Made by a program: the position numbers and the translations under genes
DNA from: Linnemannia hyalina
Taxonomy: Eukaryota > Mortierellomycota > Mortierellomycetes > Mortierellales > Mortierellaceae
Length of the DNA: 64,000 nt
Direction: 5' to 3'
Assembly: GCA_019671135.1 (NCBI GenBank)
Contig: JAHRHY010000007.1
Span: 1 to 64,000 of the forward strand
Notes under the pieces: model-generated
Database searches by the model: none
What the model saw: only the letters and a program-made list of their open reading frames with translations
Told to the model about the DNA's origin: nothing
In this document: piece after piece, positions 40,630-52,660 of the stretch
Numbering within the stretch: the stretch's first letter is position 1
How the letters are laid out: every line of letters begins with the position of its first letter

Positions 40630-42578
40630 TTCTTACACTAGGTCGTATACAGGGACTGTGCGTGCCGTTGTGACATCGTAGATTTTCATGCACAGATGCA
40701 CGGACTCACCCTTGAACGTATTGGGGCACACTTGGAACAAGCCCCTGCAAGCAGTCGAGAATGTATGACGGGGAGCCAGGACCTTCAAGCAATAACCAAG
40801 GATCACGAGGCGCGAAAATAAGAGCACCAGTGTTATGTTCTTGGCAAAAACAGTATTGGTGCCGGCCGCGTCTTCCAATGTTTTGTTGTCAATGGAATCA
40901 ACTAGGCAGAAAATGTCGTCCAATCCAAAGTCCGACTTTGCCGAAGCCCCATTGAAAGCAGAGCATCTCGGTCATGGAACGAGTCTTTCCACATCCAGTG
41001 ACTACAAATACGGGAAAGTCTTGTGCGTGCATTTTGTCGAGGATGTGAAGCAGGACATTGGAGCGGAGCCTCTCAGCAATAAAGGCGAACACTTGGTGGA
41101 ATGTCAAGGAGATTCAAAAACTGCATCGGTTCTGAGTCCTGTGATTTGACAACGCCACTGCGCAAGACCTCGATTAAATACACAAGGAGAGTTTTATCGT
41201 AAGTTAAGAATGGGACGAAGGTGTATAGTACAATACAAAGATAGGTGACAAACGACGCGCTTACCGACAAGCGGTGTGCCTGGGCGTGATTCATCCGAGA
41301 GGTGACCAGGGCGAGGAATGGAGATACAATGGACACAGCGCATGTGACACGTGTGAATGAGAGCAACGCGTGTCTGCATTACCTGGAAGGAGGCGCTGAA
41401 CGACGATGAGAATTGTTTTTTTATATATTTTTTTTGGGGGTGGTGCGATGAAGTAAACAAGACTATCTGTGGGGGATCTATTCTTGACAAATGGGCAGCA
41501 GAGCTAGGACTATATCCGTAAGGATAAGCTGGGAGAGGACCAAGGAGTTCACATATGTGAGATCGATAGAATAAACAAACTAAAATAAAAAGGGAGGGAA
41601 GGGGAATGAAGGAAAGGAATACTAACAGTGAAGTAGACCCCTGGATGTGCGCTTCTTTGTGTCTCGACTTCTCGGTCGCCCGTGCACCTCGTTTCAAGCT
41701 GTTGTCGATATATTGGCTGGGCACGGAATTGTTTCCAAGCGAGACTGCAACAGGCGAAGACTGGGACAGAGAAGTATAGAACGGGGACGAGAGTTGAAGC
41801 AGTGATGATTGATGTTATTACTATGGTACAACTAAATATATATACAAAGTCGCCAACTAGGTTTCTAGGTGTAGTGTCATAGTGAGTCAGGGATGATAGA
41901 GAGTGACAAGGAATGACTAACTAGAGAGCAATGATAAACCTAATATGTTGCAGAGACAGGTGGACCAGCGGAACTACGACTCGAGGCAGGCAATGGATCT
42001 AAGTCATATAGTCGATTGGGGTACAAAGGAGGTCGAGAATGTGTCGATGTAGTAGTGGACCCTCGCTTTCAATGACGATTATCAGAAGTCATCATCAAAA
42101 GTATGGATAAAAAAGAATAAGAGAAAAGAAGCGTCCCGAGCCAACAGCTCGGTTCCGAATTATTTTATTATCATTTTCTACACTATAAACTGGTGGTCAC
42201 AAGAACGCCACCAAAATTCACTCAAAAAGAAGATCCCCATCTACATCACCACACCAGTGGTTGGTCCGAAAAGATATCAGAGAGGTCGTCCGGTCGGGTC
42301 AAGCTCGGTCGAGGAATCAATCTCGTTCAAGACGATCGGCTTGTGCTTGTTGGCCGAGACTTGGATGGAGAAGCGCCTTCGAATCGGATTCGATTCGAAT
42401 GCGCACAAACCTCCTGTAAAACATAAGGATTCGAACAGAATTCGATTAGATGCCCTAGCCAAAAGGCGAGCTTGTCTGCAGCAAAGTCGCCGTTGACAGA
42501 GAAAGCCCGAGATAATTCCTCTCCATCAACAAGACGGAAAAGGATCAGACAATTGTTGATTATGGTGTTGCAAAGCAT
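40630..42578 (-). pseudogene. Crinkler (CRN) pseudogene A
   Basis: CRN proteins are secreted or host-directed effectors with an N-terminal ubiquitin-like/LFLAK-type domain. Here the ATG at 42578 starts a domain with ILFRLVDGEELSRAF; a simple-repeat insertion and frame change follow, then SIQVSANKHKPIVLNE. A solo LTR sits at 41746-41952. A Ser/Pro linker (GHLSDESRPGTPLVG) precedes a GT splice site, and a P-loop NTPase part begins at about 41107 (FVVTGCGKTRSMTEMLCFQW). One frameshift near 40930 and truncation at about 40630 remove the rest. It is head-to-head with pseudogene B. Confidence 0.75.
41746..41952 (-). repeat. Solo chromovirus LTR with target duplication GAGAC
   Basis: This is the inverted copy of 2118-2323 (TGCAACAGGCG to TATGTTGCA), flanked by GAGAC at 41741-41745 and 41953-41957. 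Confidence 0.92.
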
Positions 42579-43313
42579 GAAAAGAATAGAGGAAATAAAG
42601 AAAAGAGATAAAAAAAGGCGAAGGTTAAAAGAGGAGGGAAGATGTGGGGGGAAAGCGGAACATCTGGAGCCAGCCAGATCTTTGGAGTGCGTGCTGCAGT
42701 TCATAAATGTCGAGAATGTTGTTTATTAAAGAGGCAAACATGGCGCTTCTGCGTAAGCTAATCCGCATCATTGGTCCGTAGAGCCTGTTGGCATCGTCTA
42801 GTCGCTGGAGTCGTTGAGCTCATCAATGCCTCCGCCACTACACATTGCCTTGCAACGAAAGTATAATGATCCTAGGATCCATCCCATGGTGCTACATGAC
42901 CTCAAGTATTCCAAAGGCGGCGCGATTTATGCACTTCGGTGGCGTAATTCTCGCGCCCATTGTCCTGTTTCATGCCCACGCCCTTTAGCACTTTCCACGC
43001 TTTCGTCATCGCCTTTACAATCACTTGCTTCCTTTCTCTGTCACTCCCACACTCAGCTAATTACTGGACCACCTTCCCTGCATCGTTTTTATCGTCTCTT
43101 CCCCACTTTTTTCTACTGTTCGAATTTACTCTCCATTTGTTTCTCAACGCCCATTTCCACACCTTCACTGCATTTGCCACCGTTCCCACTCCCTTTTAAT
43201 CCCTTGTCTTTCTTTCGTTTCCATCAACCACACACTTTCTTTCATCCTTTCACCTCTTTTTTTCTTTCACCCCTTGGCTTCACTCTTCTTTTCATTTGAT
43301 TCTTCGCAATACC
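42579..43313. promoter_or_regulatory. Shared upstream region of the divergent CRN pair
   Basis: 735 bp between two head-to-head CRN starts. The right half is C/T-rich on the plus strand (CCTTTCTCTGTCACTCC, TTTCTTTCGTTTCC), common in fungal promoters. No clear TATA box. Confidence 0.35.
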
Positions 43314-43863
43314 ATGGCCGACAATAGCCAGAGTCTGTAGTGTATTGTTGACGGTGACCCCATGTTGAGAGCTTTCGAACTGGTCATACCATCGAGAGAG
43401 ACTACTTTTGGTCAACTCAGAAGCTACATTCATCTCAGCAAGCCTATCTGGTTTAAGGATCTGGAAGCAGAGGATCTCATCCTTGGGAGCGTCTCGATCC
43501 CAATCACAAAAGACAATGAGGACACTCCCATCCTACTCGAAGATGTCCCCCCCAGCGACAAGTACAGGCTTGGCCCGGCCACGCATCTCTCAAAGGCGTT
43601 CCCTGAGGAGCTGCCTGAAGAGACAGTCCACATCATCGTCCAGCGACCCCCGCCAGGTAATCAAACGCGCTTCGCTCTTATTCATACCTTGCGCATGAGC
43701 TTGTTCCTCTTGCTAACCTTAATTCTCGTGTCCTGTTGCACTAACATAGTCCCTGTGCCTGTGCCTGTTCGTGTGTCCACTGCTCCGTCGGATATTATTC
43801 GTTCTGGCTCGCCCGCCAATGGTAACCGATTTTTACATTTACCATTCGTCTGTATTCTACTAA

Positions 43864-44357
43864 GGAGGCCTTTCACGTCCAAGTTATCATATGGTGTTTG
43901 TTACATCTCTGTAGATCTCGACAATATCCATAGCGACTATGGGATGAGAATGTATATATGATACCAAGCATATAAGACAACCATTGTAACATTTTTTGTT
44001 CAACTATCCTACTAAACACCAACCTATTCTCCTAACAACAAAGTCTTCTTATTTTTTGCACACCACACTCTTGAATGTGTCCATCTACTATTAACCTGTA
44101 ACCCTCACTGCAAGATTCGCCAGAGTAGTTCTTGTATGTGATCATCTAAAGCACTTGTACTCTCAACTGTATCTTTGGGGCGAAATACAGGGGAGAGATT
44201 ACATTTTAAAAATTCTTGTGCTGTCTATTGCTATTTTATTCTGTGTTCTATTGCCCACTATGAAGAGATATGCCAGTTATGGAAGTCAACACTCCGTTCC
44301 TTCGACTTTGGATATTTTTTATATGCCTTTTTATATCCTCTGCACATGAAGGGGCCG
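43864..44357. repeat. 494-bp unit in a CRN intron, duplication CTAA
   Basis: Inverted relative to 12873-13366, subtype B. CTAA lies on both sides (43860-43863, 44358-44361). As a solo insertion with its own duplication it shows the unit moves or is left behind alone. Confidence 0.92.
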
Positions 44358-45983
44358 CTAAAAGTAAATTCAAGTCTCTAACACTCTGCTCTTTTTGTCA
44401 CCGTTATCCACTCAAAGGCATTATGGACGTCATCAAGCAAATACAGAGTACCCTCATTCTTCGCGGCCGAAGATCAGATCCACGACCTCTGTTATCCAGA
44501 ACCATGCCCTTGCAGGAACGTTCAATGGATAAGGCTCTCGATACAGTCCTGAAAAATGTCCAAACATGCATGTCTTGGCGAGAAGACAATCAAGTCCCAA
44601 AGGCAAATAGCTCATTCCTTGTGTGCAGCGGAACAGCCGGCATTGGTAAGGATGCTCATTTCTTTAGAGTTGCCTGACAGTCTTTGGTATCAAACGTGTT
44701 AATGACTCCAGATCAAATCCATAGTCCATTAGGGAAAACGCGTTACGGGCGAGAGCTGTACAGAGCCTTGCGACTTCGACTCTCAGAAAAAACCAAAGCC
44801 AACGACGTCGATTACGCTCCTCGCTTCTACTACATGCTGCTCGACTTCAGCAAGGACGTTAAATTGAATCGGACCAATGCCAGCCTTGATACAGGAACCA
44901 TTCTTGCCTTGCGTTTGGCCTATTATCATTTCTTCCAAGGCAAATACTTCACATTATTTGAAGATTTCCGCCATCAAGCTGTCGAACATATTAATTTCTT
45001 TACGGTCAGCAACGTCATTCTCGCCATTTGCAAGGATTTGGAGCTAAATGAACAACGACCATTGTTCCTTTTCCTTCACATTGACGAATTTCAGCTGATT
45101 TTCGATCATCGCTGGAAGGGAACCCCTAACGGCCACCGTGCATCCCTACCTCAAGCTGGGATTCGCCTGCCTGGAGACAAAACCGAGTGTCACACACCGC
45201 AGGGCCTCTGTCTGTTCCAGGATATGATGCGCACCCTAGGAGACTTTATGAGCGGTACGTTCAGGCCTCATATGATCCAGACCTTTCTCTCGGGAAACGC
45301 TCGGCGGGAAGTGACTATGGCAGCGCAACCGACGCCTTACACCTTCGAGTTCCTCAGCTGTCCAACACTATCCCTGGGAACATGCTACGACACCATGAGC
45401 CATTTCACCACGCTCGCCAATGTCCACCACTGCGAGTGGATGCCAAAGATGGCGTTTCTTTACTTACTATCGGCCACCGACGGTCTTCCGCGAGCACTAG
45501 AGCTCTTACTGGAAGAGCTTTTCGGATATCGACTGGAGAAATGTAAGACTTTTCCAGATGCGCTGCCTCACATCGACATGAGCACAGATCAAATTTTCAG
45601 GAACGTTGCAAACAATCTCAACAACTATTACTCTATTACTGCCTTTGCCCAGGCATATGAGGAACTTGTTCCTGCGCTTGTTCATCTCAACATTTTTCAG
45701 CAACCATCACTGCGCACGCTCGCCCCATCCAAGCTCTTTCCGGAACTCACCTTGGATGTCCTAGAACGCGACATACATACCGTTCTGGAAGAGATAGATG
45801 AAGGCAAAGAACTGGTGTTGGTCCGGATCCCCTTCTTCTTCCTCCACTTCTACAACATAGCCATCGGTGAAGTCCGGAATCGCCTAGGATCCGCATTGTT
45901 GTACAACTGGGTTGCGGACCGCGAATGGAGATTCTTCGAAGGCATGATCGCCGAGTATGAGGCGCTACGCACGAACCTTCTTA

Positions 45984-46477
45984 GGAGGCCTTTCACGTCC
46001 AAGTTATAATATGGTGTTTGTTACATCTCTGTAGATCTCGACAATATCCATAGCGACTATGGGATGAGAATGTATATATGATACCAAGCATATAAGGCAA
46101 CCATTGTAACATTTTTTGTTTAACTATCTTACTAAACACCAACCTATTCTCCAAACAACAAAGTCTTCTTATTTTTCGCACACCACACTCTTGAATGTGT
46201 CCATCTACTATTAACCTGTAACCCTCACTGCAAGATTCGCCAGAGTAGTTCTTGTATGTGACCATCTAAAGCACTTGTACTCTCAACTGTATCTTTGGGG
46301 CGAAATACAGGGGAGAGATTACATTTTAAAAATTCTTGTGCTGTCTACTGCTATTTTATTCTGTGTTCTGTTGCCCACTATGAAGAGATATGCCAGTTAT
46401 GGAAGTAAACACTCCGTTCCTTGGGCTTTGGATATTTTTTATATGCCTTTTTATATCCTCTGCACATGAAGGGGCCG
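45984..46477. repeat. 494-bp unit in a CRN exon, duplication CTTA
   Basis: Inverted, subtype B, flanked by CTTA at 45980-45983 and 46478-46481. It interrupts the CRN coding sequence between the NTPase and nuclease parts. Confidence 0.92.
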
Positions 46478-47157
46478 CTTATCGGTGATGGCCGCGAATC
46501 AGCGACACTCGGGGACATCTACCCAGGAGCCATTGGACAAGCAGAGACATTGGGCCGTATTGTCAAGCTCAAGGAGCTATCGATTGTTGAGGCGGCGCAC
46601 CGATTCCCAGAGTGGGGAAGACTGACGGTTGGTGAACAAGAACAGGACTGGAGGTCTGGCATTGTGATCAAGAATGCAGATGGTGCGCAGTTCGGAGATG
46701 TATGCATTTATCGTGAGAGGGCAGACGACAACGATGACAACATCCTTTGTGCGCTACAGGCAAAGAAGCTAGAGAGTCTACTCTCAGCCGCGACCATCCA
46801 GAGCGAGCATAACAAAAACACAAGGACGATCGAGAACATACCACATGGATCGATCTTGGAGCAGGAAGGAATCAAACAAGCGCGTGCCATCACTGTCCTT
46901 ATCACTACCGCGGATATGTCGGATGACGCTCTTCGAAAGCTTGAGAGTTCGTTTCCCGACGACTGTCTCTTGATCTACCGACGAACTTTCAACAAATTCT
47001 TCGGCAACGCATTCAGTGTACCTATGGCCCTCGCAGTTTCAAAGGATCTCAACTGGAATATCACGACTCAGGAGACTCTGAAAAAGAAGCATAGGCTTGG
47101 AGACAAGGAGGCGGACCAAGTCCTCAAGAACATGCCCTACCGCTCGTATGCCGATCT

Positions 47158-47451
47158 TGTAATAGGAGCAGAGCAAGAGAGAAGAGGCAAGGGTGAGGAC
47201 AAGGAAGGAAGACAAGAGGCAAGGAGAATAGCAAGGGAAAGAGACAAGAGGGTGTAGGGACAAGAGGAAAGGGCAAGAAGGAATCGGTTTATTGTACAGG
47301 AGGGACAGGGTATTTATACGTCTATGGTATGAGGGATTATGGTGAGGTAATAATAAGCAGGGGTAGTGTGTAAGACAGACACACAAGATATTAACAAGGA
47401 AGTAAGGAACAAGGCAGCCAAAAGCAGGAGGCAATCTACAATCCTGTTACA
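47158..47451 (+). repeat. Solo LTR (294 bp) with target duplication GATCT
   Basis: TGTAATAGGAGCAG to AATCCTGTTACA, flanked by GATCT at 47153-47157 and 47452-47456. Same family as 29670-29909 but longer. It replaces the natural CRN C-terminus with a false tail. Confidence 0.88.
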
Positions 47452-47562
47452 GATCTTGTTGAAAAGGTACCTGCAATGGGCTCCAAGAAATTTGGTGAGG
47501 AGATGGGATTCTTACCGTACCAAGATTTCCAGCCTGCAAAAAGGCAGCGAGTAGAATAACCT

Positions 47563-48169
47563 TTGCCATGGTCTCAAACTATGCCTATTTCACCTACAAT
47601 GCCTTTTCCGCCACGTACGCTAATTTCACTTCTTTTATCGCATTCGTTCGCATAAAATTTCCGAAGCGCTCCACAAAAGTGATCCATATCTTTCTAATAT
47701 TATCCAACTTTTTTGAAATGCTCATCATCCATTTTGCTGTAATATGAACAGCTGGGGATAGAAGAAGCAGGGGGTCTTCAGGAATGCCTCTAGTTTGTCT
47801 GTGTATCTTTCCGCCTAGGACTTGTCCAGTCAAGATGTAGGAGGAAAATGAAAGACGAGAAAGAAGGTGGTTGTTGACTCGTTATTGAGCACATTAATTG
47901 CAAGAGGAAGAGAGAAGGTAAAGAGTTACTTATTAAAAACTAGGGCATTGCCATTTGAATTGTTCTCTTCATTTTTTATGCATTGTTTTATGTGTTTATT
48001 ATTGGAGGTGTACTATACCAAGTAAACAAAGAATGGTTTGTGGTATGTTTGTTTGAATGAGTTGGTGTTGGTTAAGGTGCTGCTTTGAAAACTATGTTTC
48101 TGGTGTAATGTCCTTTGGTTGCTGTAAAGGGTGTTGTTGGCGTGTTTGAGGGTCGAAGCATTGTGGAAG
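47563..48169. other. No assignable gene
   Basis: A minus-strand frame at 47594-47833 (KLDNIRKIWITFVERFGNFM) looks protein-like but matches nothing I know and has no start context. The remainder is AT-rich. Confidence 0.3.
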
Positions 48170-49115
48170 CGTTAAGGATAAGGACTTTTAAGTTGTTAGG
48201 GTTTGAACATCTTGATAGTGCAATATAAAGTTGCCCATGTGAAAACACACGTTGTTGTAGATAGACACCTGTTGTTGTTAGCGTTTGTCATTGCGACTTG
48301 TTGATGGTAAGTGCAAAAGCAGGTCGGATTGGAAATTGCAAGCGCGTGAATTTAATTGGTGTGGAGCCGCCGTCTTTTGAGGAGAGTGGAATTCGTGGGA
48401 TGAGAACGATGTTGCTAGTGAATGATCCTGCAATGATCTGCGCTTCTATAATGTATTCGCCGAGTTTTGTTACTTGTCATCTGTGTTTTCTCGTGTTGGC
48501 TGAAGGATCACTTCTTCTGGTATCTTAGTGTTATTGAGGTGGATCCCCTCGCTGTAGGTTCGCTCAGTGCTATCTCCTACTTTGAGCAAATAGTTTATGT
48601 ACGCTTGGTGCTTTGTGTTGCTCCAATCCGCAAGGTTTTTGTTCGTTTAAATATTGTGATATGGTTCCAGATATTTGTTGAGTTTTTCATTGATGACTTG
48701 TTGATAACTTGTTGTGTGCCACGTTGAACTATTGGTAGTGTTTGTCCAAAGTCGCCACCGAAAACGATAAGTTTACCGCCAAAAGGGGTGTTTGGATTGT
48801 CCATCAGATTTCGGAAGGTACGGTCGACACATTCAAACACAGGTTGGTGTTTGTGCTGCTCACCGCAAGGTCCATGGATCATCGAGCGGGTAATGGAAGC
48901 GTACGCCAGCGGGTGTTGGTTTTAGTCGGGGATCTCGATGGGAACAATAGTGTCATAGTCTGCAAGTGTTTTAGGTTTGTGGTCAGGGTGGACAATAAGA
49001 AGAATATAACAATGCATAGTCTTCGCTTTTGAAATTCCACCATCCAGCGCCCTAAGTTTGACAGCAAAGTCCCGTGTGGTGGGATCTGGGCAATCAGTTG
49101 CTGTTTATCCTTCAA
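48170..49115 (-). pseudogene. Helitron RepHel remnant
   Basis: Three separated landmarks of Helitron proteins occur in order on the minus strand: the Helitron-like N block end (MIHGPCG near 48880, with a TAA a little before it), the PIF1-type helicase segment FGGKLIVFGGDFGQTLP near 48770, and the closing helicase motifs FPIRPAFALTINKSQ and GQLYIALSRCSNP near 48200-48330. A TGA replaces the glycine codon of SQGQT. The HUH nuclease and Walker A region are missing, so this is an internally deleted relic. Confidence 0.8.
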
Positions 49116-49196
49116 TGAGATATTTGGTGATCTCTGGCCATCTGGGGTTGAAAGAAAAGGTAATAAATAAGTTGGGTTTGCCGAGTCGGTTTGCTA

Positions 49197-50047
49197 CAGG
49201 GCTCCAATCAATTGATCAACCAAAACGCGATTTCGACGTTTTTTTCGAAATGCTAATTCATCAATGTTCTGAGCAACCCCCAGATTGTCATTCATTCTCT
49301 TGATTCGTAACCTCATTCATCACCACTTTTCTTTTTTGCATGAACCGACATCGGATCATCGCTGGAATCGAAATGCTTGATCTTGATCAATTAATTGGAT
49401 CGCATGTCGTGGCGAATGATTTGCATGTAAAATTTTACATGGGTTTAGCACGGAACAAATTGTTTTTTTGAGTACTACCATGTCAATGCACTTTCTTCAG
49501 GCAAAATGAAAGCAGTTCCATACAAAAGATATGGAATGTGATCTAGGTTACGCACAAAGCGTTTATACTGTATCATTTACAGAAGGTATCGTTGAAGTAT
49601 ATTTTGTTACATGGATCTAGCACGATTTCACATTTTGTCATGATATTGCACTCTATTGAGAATAGCTGGCTTCGCACCTCAAAGAACTTTAGATCGCGCT
49701 TGATGTGCTCTATATGGAACTGCTTTCAGGTTGCCTGTAGAAAGTGCATTGACATAGTAGTATTCAAAAAAACAGTTTGCTCCGTGCTAAACCCATGTAA
49801 ATTTTTACATGGAAATCATTGGCCACCACATGCGATCCAATTAATTGATCAACCAAGATCAAGCATCTCAATTCCGGCGATGATCCGATGTCGGTTCATG
49901 CAAAAAAAGAAAAGCGGTGATGAATGAGGTTACGAATCAAGAGAATGAAAGACAGGAATCTGGGGGTTGCTCAGAACATTGATGAATGAGCATTTCAAAA
50001 AAAAACGTCGAAATCGCGTTTTGGTTGATCAATTGATTGGAGCACTG
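49197..50047. mobile_element. Tc1/mariner-type non-autonomous element with long inverted repeats
   Basis: Ends read CAGGGCTCCAATCAATTG on the left and the complement of CAGTGCTCCAATCAATTG on the right, with TA on both outer sides (49195-49196, 50048-50049). Inverted arms of roughly 330 bp surround about 190 bp of noncoding DNA. No transposase. Confidence 0.8.
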
Positions 50048-50126
50048 TAGATGCTTGAGTGAACGGCCATTTAATAGGAAAAAGAAAGAAACGAGATATG
50101 GGCAGTTATAGTAGGGACCGTACTAC

Positions 50127-50444
50127 CTAGATGGACGTAATGCTCTCAGTGTTGCACGTCACACCAAAGTGAGCTTGGTCAGCTATAGCACTGTCATAAT
50201 CGCTCTCAACAGAGCAACAGTAGGATTTCTCACAGTTTGCATTTTTGGTAGGGATGAAACTACAATAAGGCTTTGTGATATCCCACTCTGAATAACAATT
50301 AACGCCCTTGCTTATTTTGCTCGAACAAGTGCTTGCGACTCTTGTAGCTTCACCGAGAAAATAACAGTAATTTTTCTTAGTGGCGGAGACATGTGTCGAA
50401 ACGAAAAGACAGAAAACGAAGAAAGCCAAAAGATTGCGAGCCAT
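50127..50444 (-). CDS. Small secreted cysteine-rich protein (105 aa)
   Basis: The ATG at 50444 starts a typical signal peptide (MARNLLAFFVFCLFVSTHVSA, likely cleaved behind it). The mature part has eight cysteines, including a CC pair (KSYCCSVES), consistent with four disulfides. Small secreted Cys-rich proteins are common candidate effectors in plant- or host-associated fungi; nothing here shows the target. It lies alone between an inactive transposon and low-complexity DNA, which is typical for such genes. Confidence 0.65.
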   Translation of the reverse strand: MARNLLAFFVFCLFVSTHVSATKKNYCYFLGEATRVASTCSSKISKGVNCYSEWDITKPYCSFIPTKNANCEKSYCCSVESDYDSAIADQAHFGVTCNTESITSI

Positions 50445-50867
50445 TATGACAAAGGATGAGTGGTGTACGAAAAAAAGGAGTGTTAAGAAAATGGAATCCT
50501 ATAGTATAAAAAGGATGATTGAGGATGAGATGAATAGATCATTTATGTTAATCGCAGTGTCACAATGCAGTTGCATAATCGCTGTTTGTAAATAACCATA
50601 TTATTATGATGTTGTTACCTTGAGGCTCTTGTGAGGGCTCTTGTGACGATTCGTGTGGGGTTCCTGTTCTTTTGGCGAGTTGTATGGGGTCCTTGTTATG
50701 GAATGTATGAGATTCTTGGAATAGCTTGTTGTGTTGGTTCTTGAAAGTGGAGTGTAGTGAGTGCGGCAGTCGACGTCTTGAAAGTTGTTGGTTGATTGGG
50801 GGTGCGGGTTCCCCGAAGTCACGCTCTTTTATACAAGAAGCGGTTCCTATGGTTTTCGCCTTTCCCA
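50445..50867. other. No assignable gene
   Basis: Upstream region of the secreted protein, with short imperfect repeats around 50620-50700 (GGCTCTTGTGA, TGGGGTTCCTG, TGGGGTCCTTG). Confidence 0.35.
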
Positions 50868-51075
50868 TCCCTTGACCTTTTCTTCATCCCTTAACCTTTT
50901 CTTCATCCCTTGGTCCTATTCATCCCTTGACTTTTGTCATGCCTTAGTTTTTCTTATCCCTTGACCTTTTCTTCATCCCTTGGTCTATTTTGACCCCTCG
51001 ACTTTTTTCATGACTTAGTTTTTCTTATCCCTTGACTTTTTTTTATCTCTGGATCTTTTCACCCCTTGATTTTGT
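50868..51075. repeat. Minisatellite, CATCCCTTGACCTTTT-type units
   Basis: About ten imperfect units of 15-20 bp. The same type recurs at about 51890-52060. Confidence 0.85.
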
Positions 51076-52160
51076 TACTCAGGGGAGAGGGTCGAAGGCC
51101 AGTGTTGTAGGACCGCTGTTAAGTCCTTAATTGGTACGGAGGGGAGGGGTTGTAGTCGGGGATAGTGATAGTAGCGTCCTAAAGAATCACACGAAACGAT
51201 ACACTGCAGCGCGCCAGCGAAACTCTTGTCAATACTGCTCTCGTCCAAGAAGTGATGTGTAAAAGGACAAAGAGCAGACAAGAGGGCTCGGCGCACGACT
51301 AATACTATGTCTACTAAAGAATATAACTGCTAACCTAAGGCATCGCCGCCACTGCCTAGCCACCATATCTTTTTGTAACAATTTCTCACCGTGCATAGAG
51401 GTACACCTTACCCCTTAAGTGAATCTACAGCTATCGCGTGTGGATAAAGGCATAAACAGTGCGACATTGAATTCTAATGAAGCAAGGATCGAAAGAGCCG
51501 ACACCAAAGGATCAAAAAGCGACGTCGCTATGAACGTTTGGCTGCCACAAGCCAGTTGAGCTCATGTCCTTCTCAATTGCAACACGGAGAGACTGTTATC
51601 ATCAGTCTCATTCCATAGGCGACGCATTCAACTTCCTGTCGTGTCTCTATGCCATGACCGCATCTCCATTCATTGTGACAACCTATTCTCTCCCTCTTTG
51701 CCCTTAATCACCCCTCTTTTTGCATCCTTCCTTTCTCACTCTGGCCCTTGGTCTTTTTGCGTCCCTCCTTTCACAATCTGCCCATAATGCGTCCCTCCTT
51801 TCCCATTGTATCCGTGATGCCCTCCTTTCCCGTCTGTGCATGGATATATTTGTATCCGGTCTGTGCATGAATTTTTTTGGTCCCTCCCCTTCATGCCTTT
51901 GTTTTTCTCATCCCTTGATTTTTTATGCCTTGGTCTTGTCCATCCCTTAGACGTTTTCATCCCTTGATCTTTTTCATCCCTTGATCTTTTTCATCCCTTA
52001 GACTTTTTCATCCCTTAGACTTTTATCCCTTAGACTTTTGTTATCCTTTTGTCTTTCTTCCTTCTATTACAGGGTGAACAATCCAATGCTTACTGAGTCC
52101 TGCTTCAGTATGGTAGGAAGAGCCGACATCAAAGGATCAAAAAGCAACGTTGCTATGAAC
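51076..52160. repeat. Low-complexity region with a direct repeat, no gene
   Basis: A ~60-bp sequence at about 51496-51555 (AGAGCCGACACCAAAGG... CACAAGCCAG) recurs at about 52119-52180 with few changes. T/C-rich minisatellite fills 51680-52060. Confidence 0.75.
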
Positions 52161-52404
52161 GCTTGGCTGCCACAAGCCAGATATTATACCCTAAGATAAA
52201 TTTATTGGCACCACTTCCTCAATTTCCTCAATCCACTCCCCCCTCCCCCCTCCCCCCCAAAAAAAAATTAACCGCAGCACATCTCGATCAATGTAAATAT
52301 AGACAGCTAGAACATTCTTTCACAGATAGCCACAATGGGAGCCACACGCTAGCCACAATGAGAGCCGCTGTCAGCCACGAGTCCTGTGCTCCTTTGAATC
52401 CGTT

Positions 52405-52445
52405 TTCTTTTTCTTTTTTCTTTTTTCTTTTTTCTTTTTTCTTTC

Positions 52446-52480
<35 letters not shown>

Positions 52481-52660
52481 TTCTTTTTCTTTTTTGTCTT
52501 TTTGTTGTCTTTTTTTATGTTTGTCTTAGTAGTAGTAGTTGTTGCTGTTGCTGTTGCTGCTGTTGTCGTTGTTTTGTTGTTGTTGCTGCTGTTGTTTGTT
52601 GTTGCAGTTGCTGTTGTTGCTGCTGTTGCTGTTGTTGTTGTTTGTTGTTTGTTGTTGTTG
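52405..52660. repeat. Microsatellites: TTTTCTTT, TTTTCG and GTTGTTGCTG runs
   Basis: Three adjacent simple-sequence blocks. They create long artificial open frames of Phe/Val or Asn/Thr/Lys on the two strands. Confidence 0.9.

Larger units (their letters stand above)
43314..47562 (+). pseudogene. Crinkler pseudogene B: ubiquitin-like start, P-loop NTPase, REase-like nuclease
   Basis: The start codon is at 43314 but codon 9 is TAG (43338-43340). The N-terminal CRN domain runs to VHIIVQRPPP; introns follow at about 43657-43749, 43822-44417 and 44646-44732. The third splits a P-loop, GTAGIG before and KT after it. A Walker B-like LFLHIDEFQLIF lies near 45080. A nuclease-like part has GDVCIY...LQAKKLE near 46700-46770, fitting a PD-(D/E)xK core. 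Three insertions interrupt it: a 494-bp unit in intron 2, another in the coding part at 45984, and a solo LTR at 47158-47451, behind which the KRQRVE tail ends at 47562. P-loop plus REase is the known CR-type architecture of Crinkler-like effectors. It is not functional as it stands. Confidence 0.8.
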
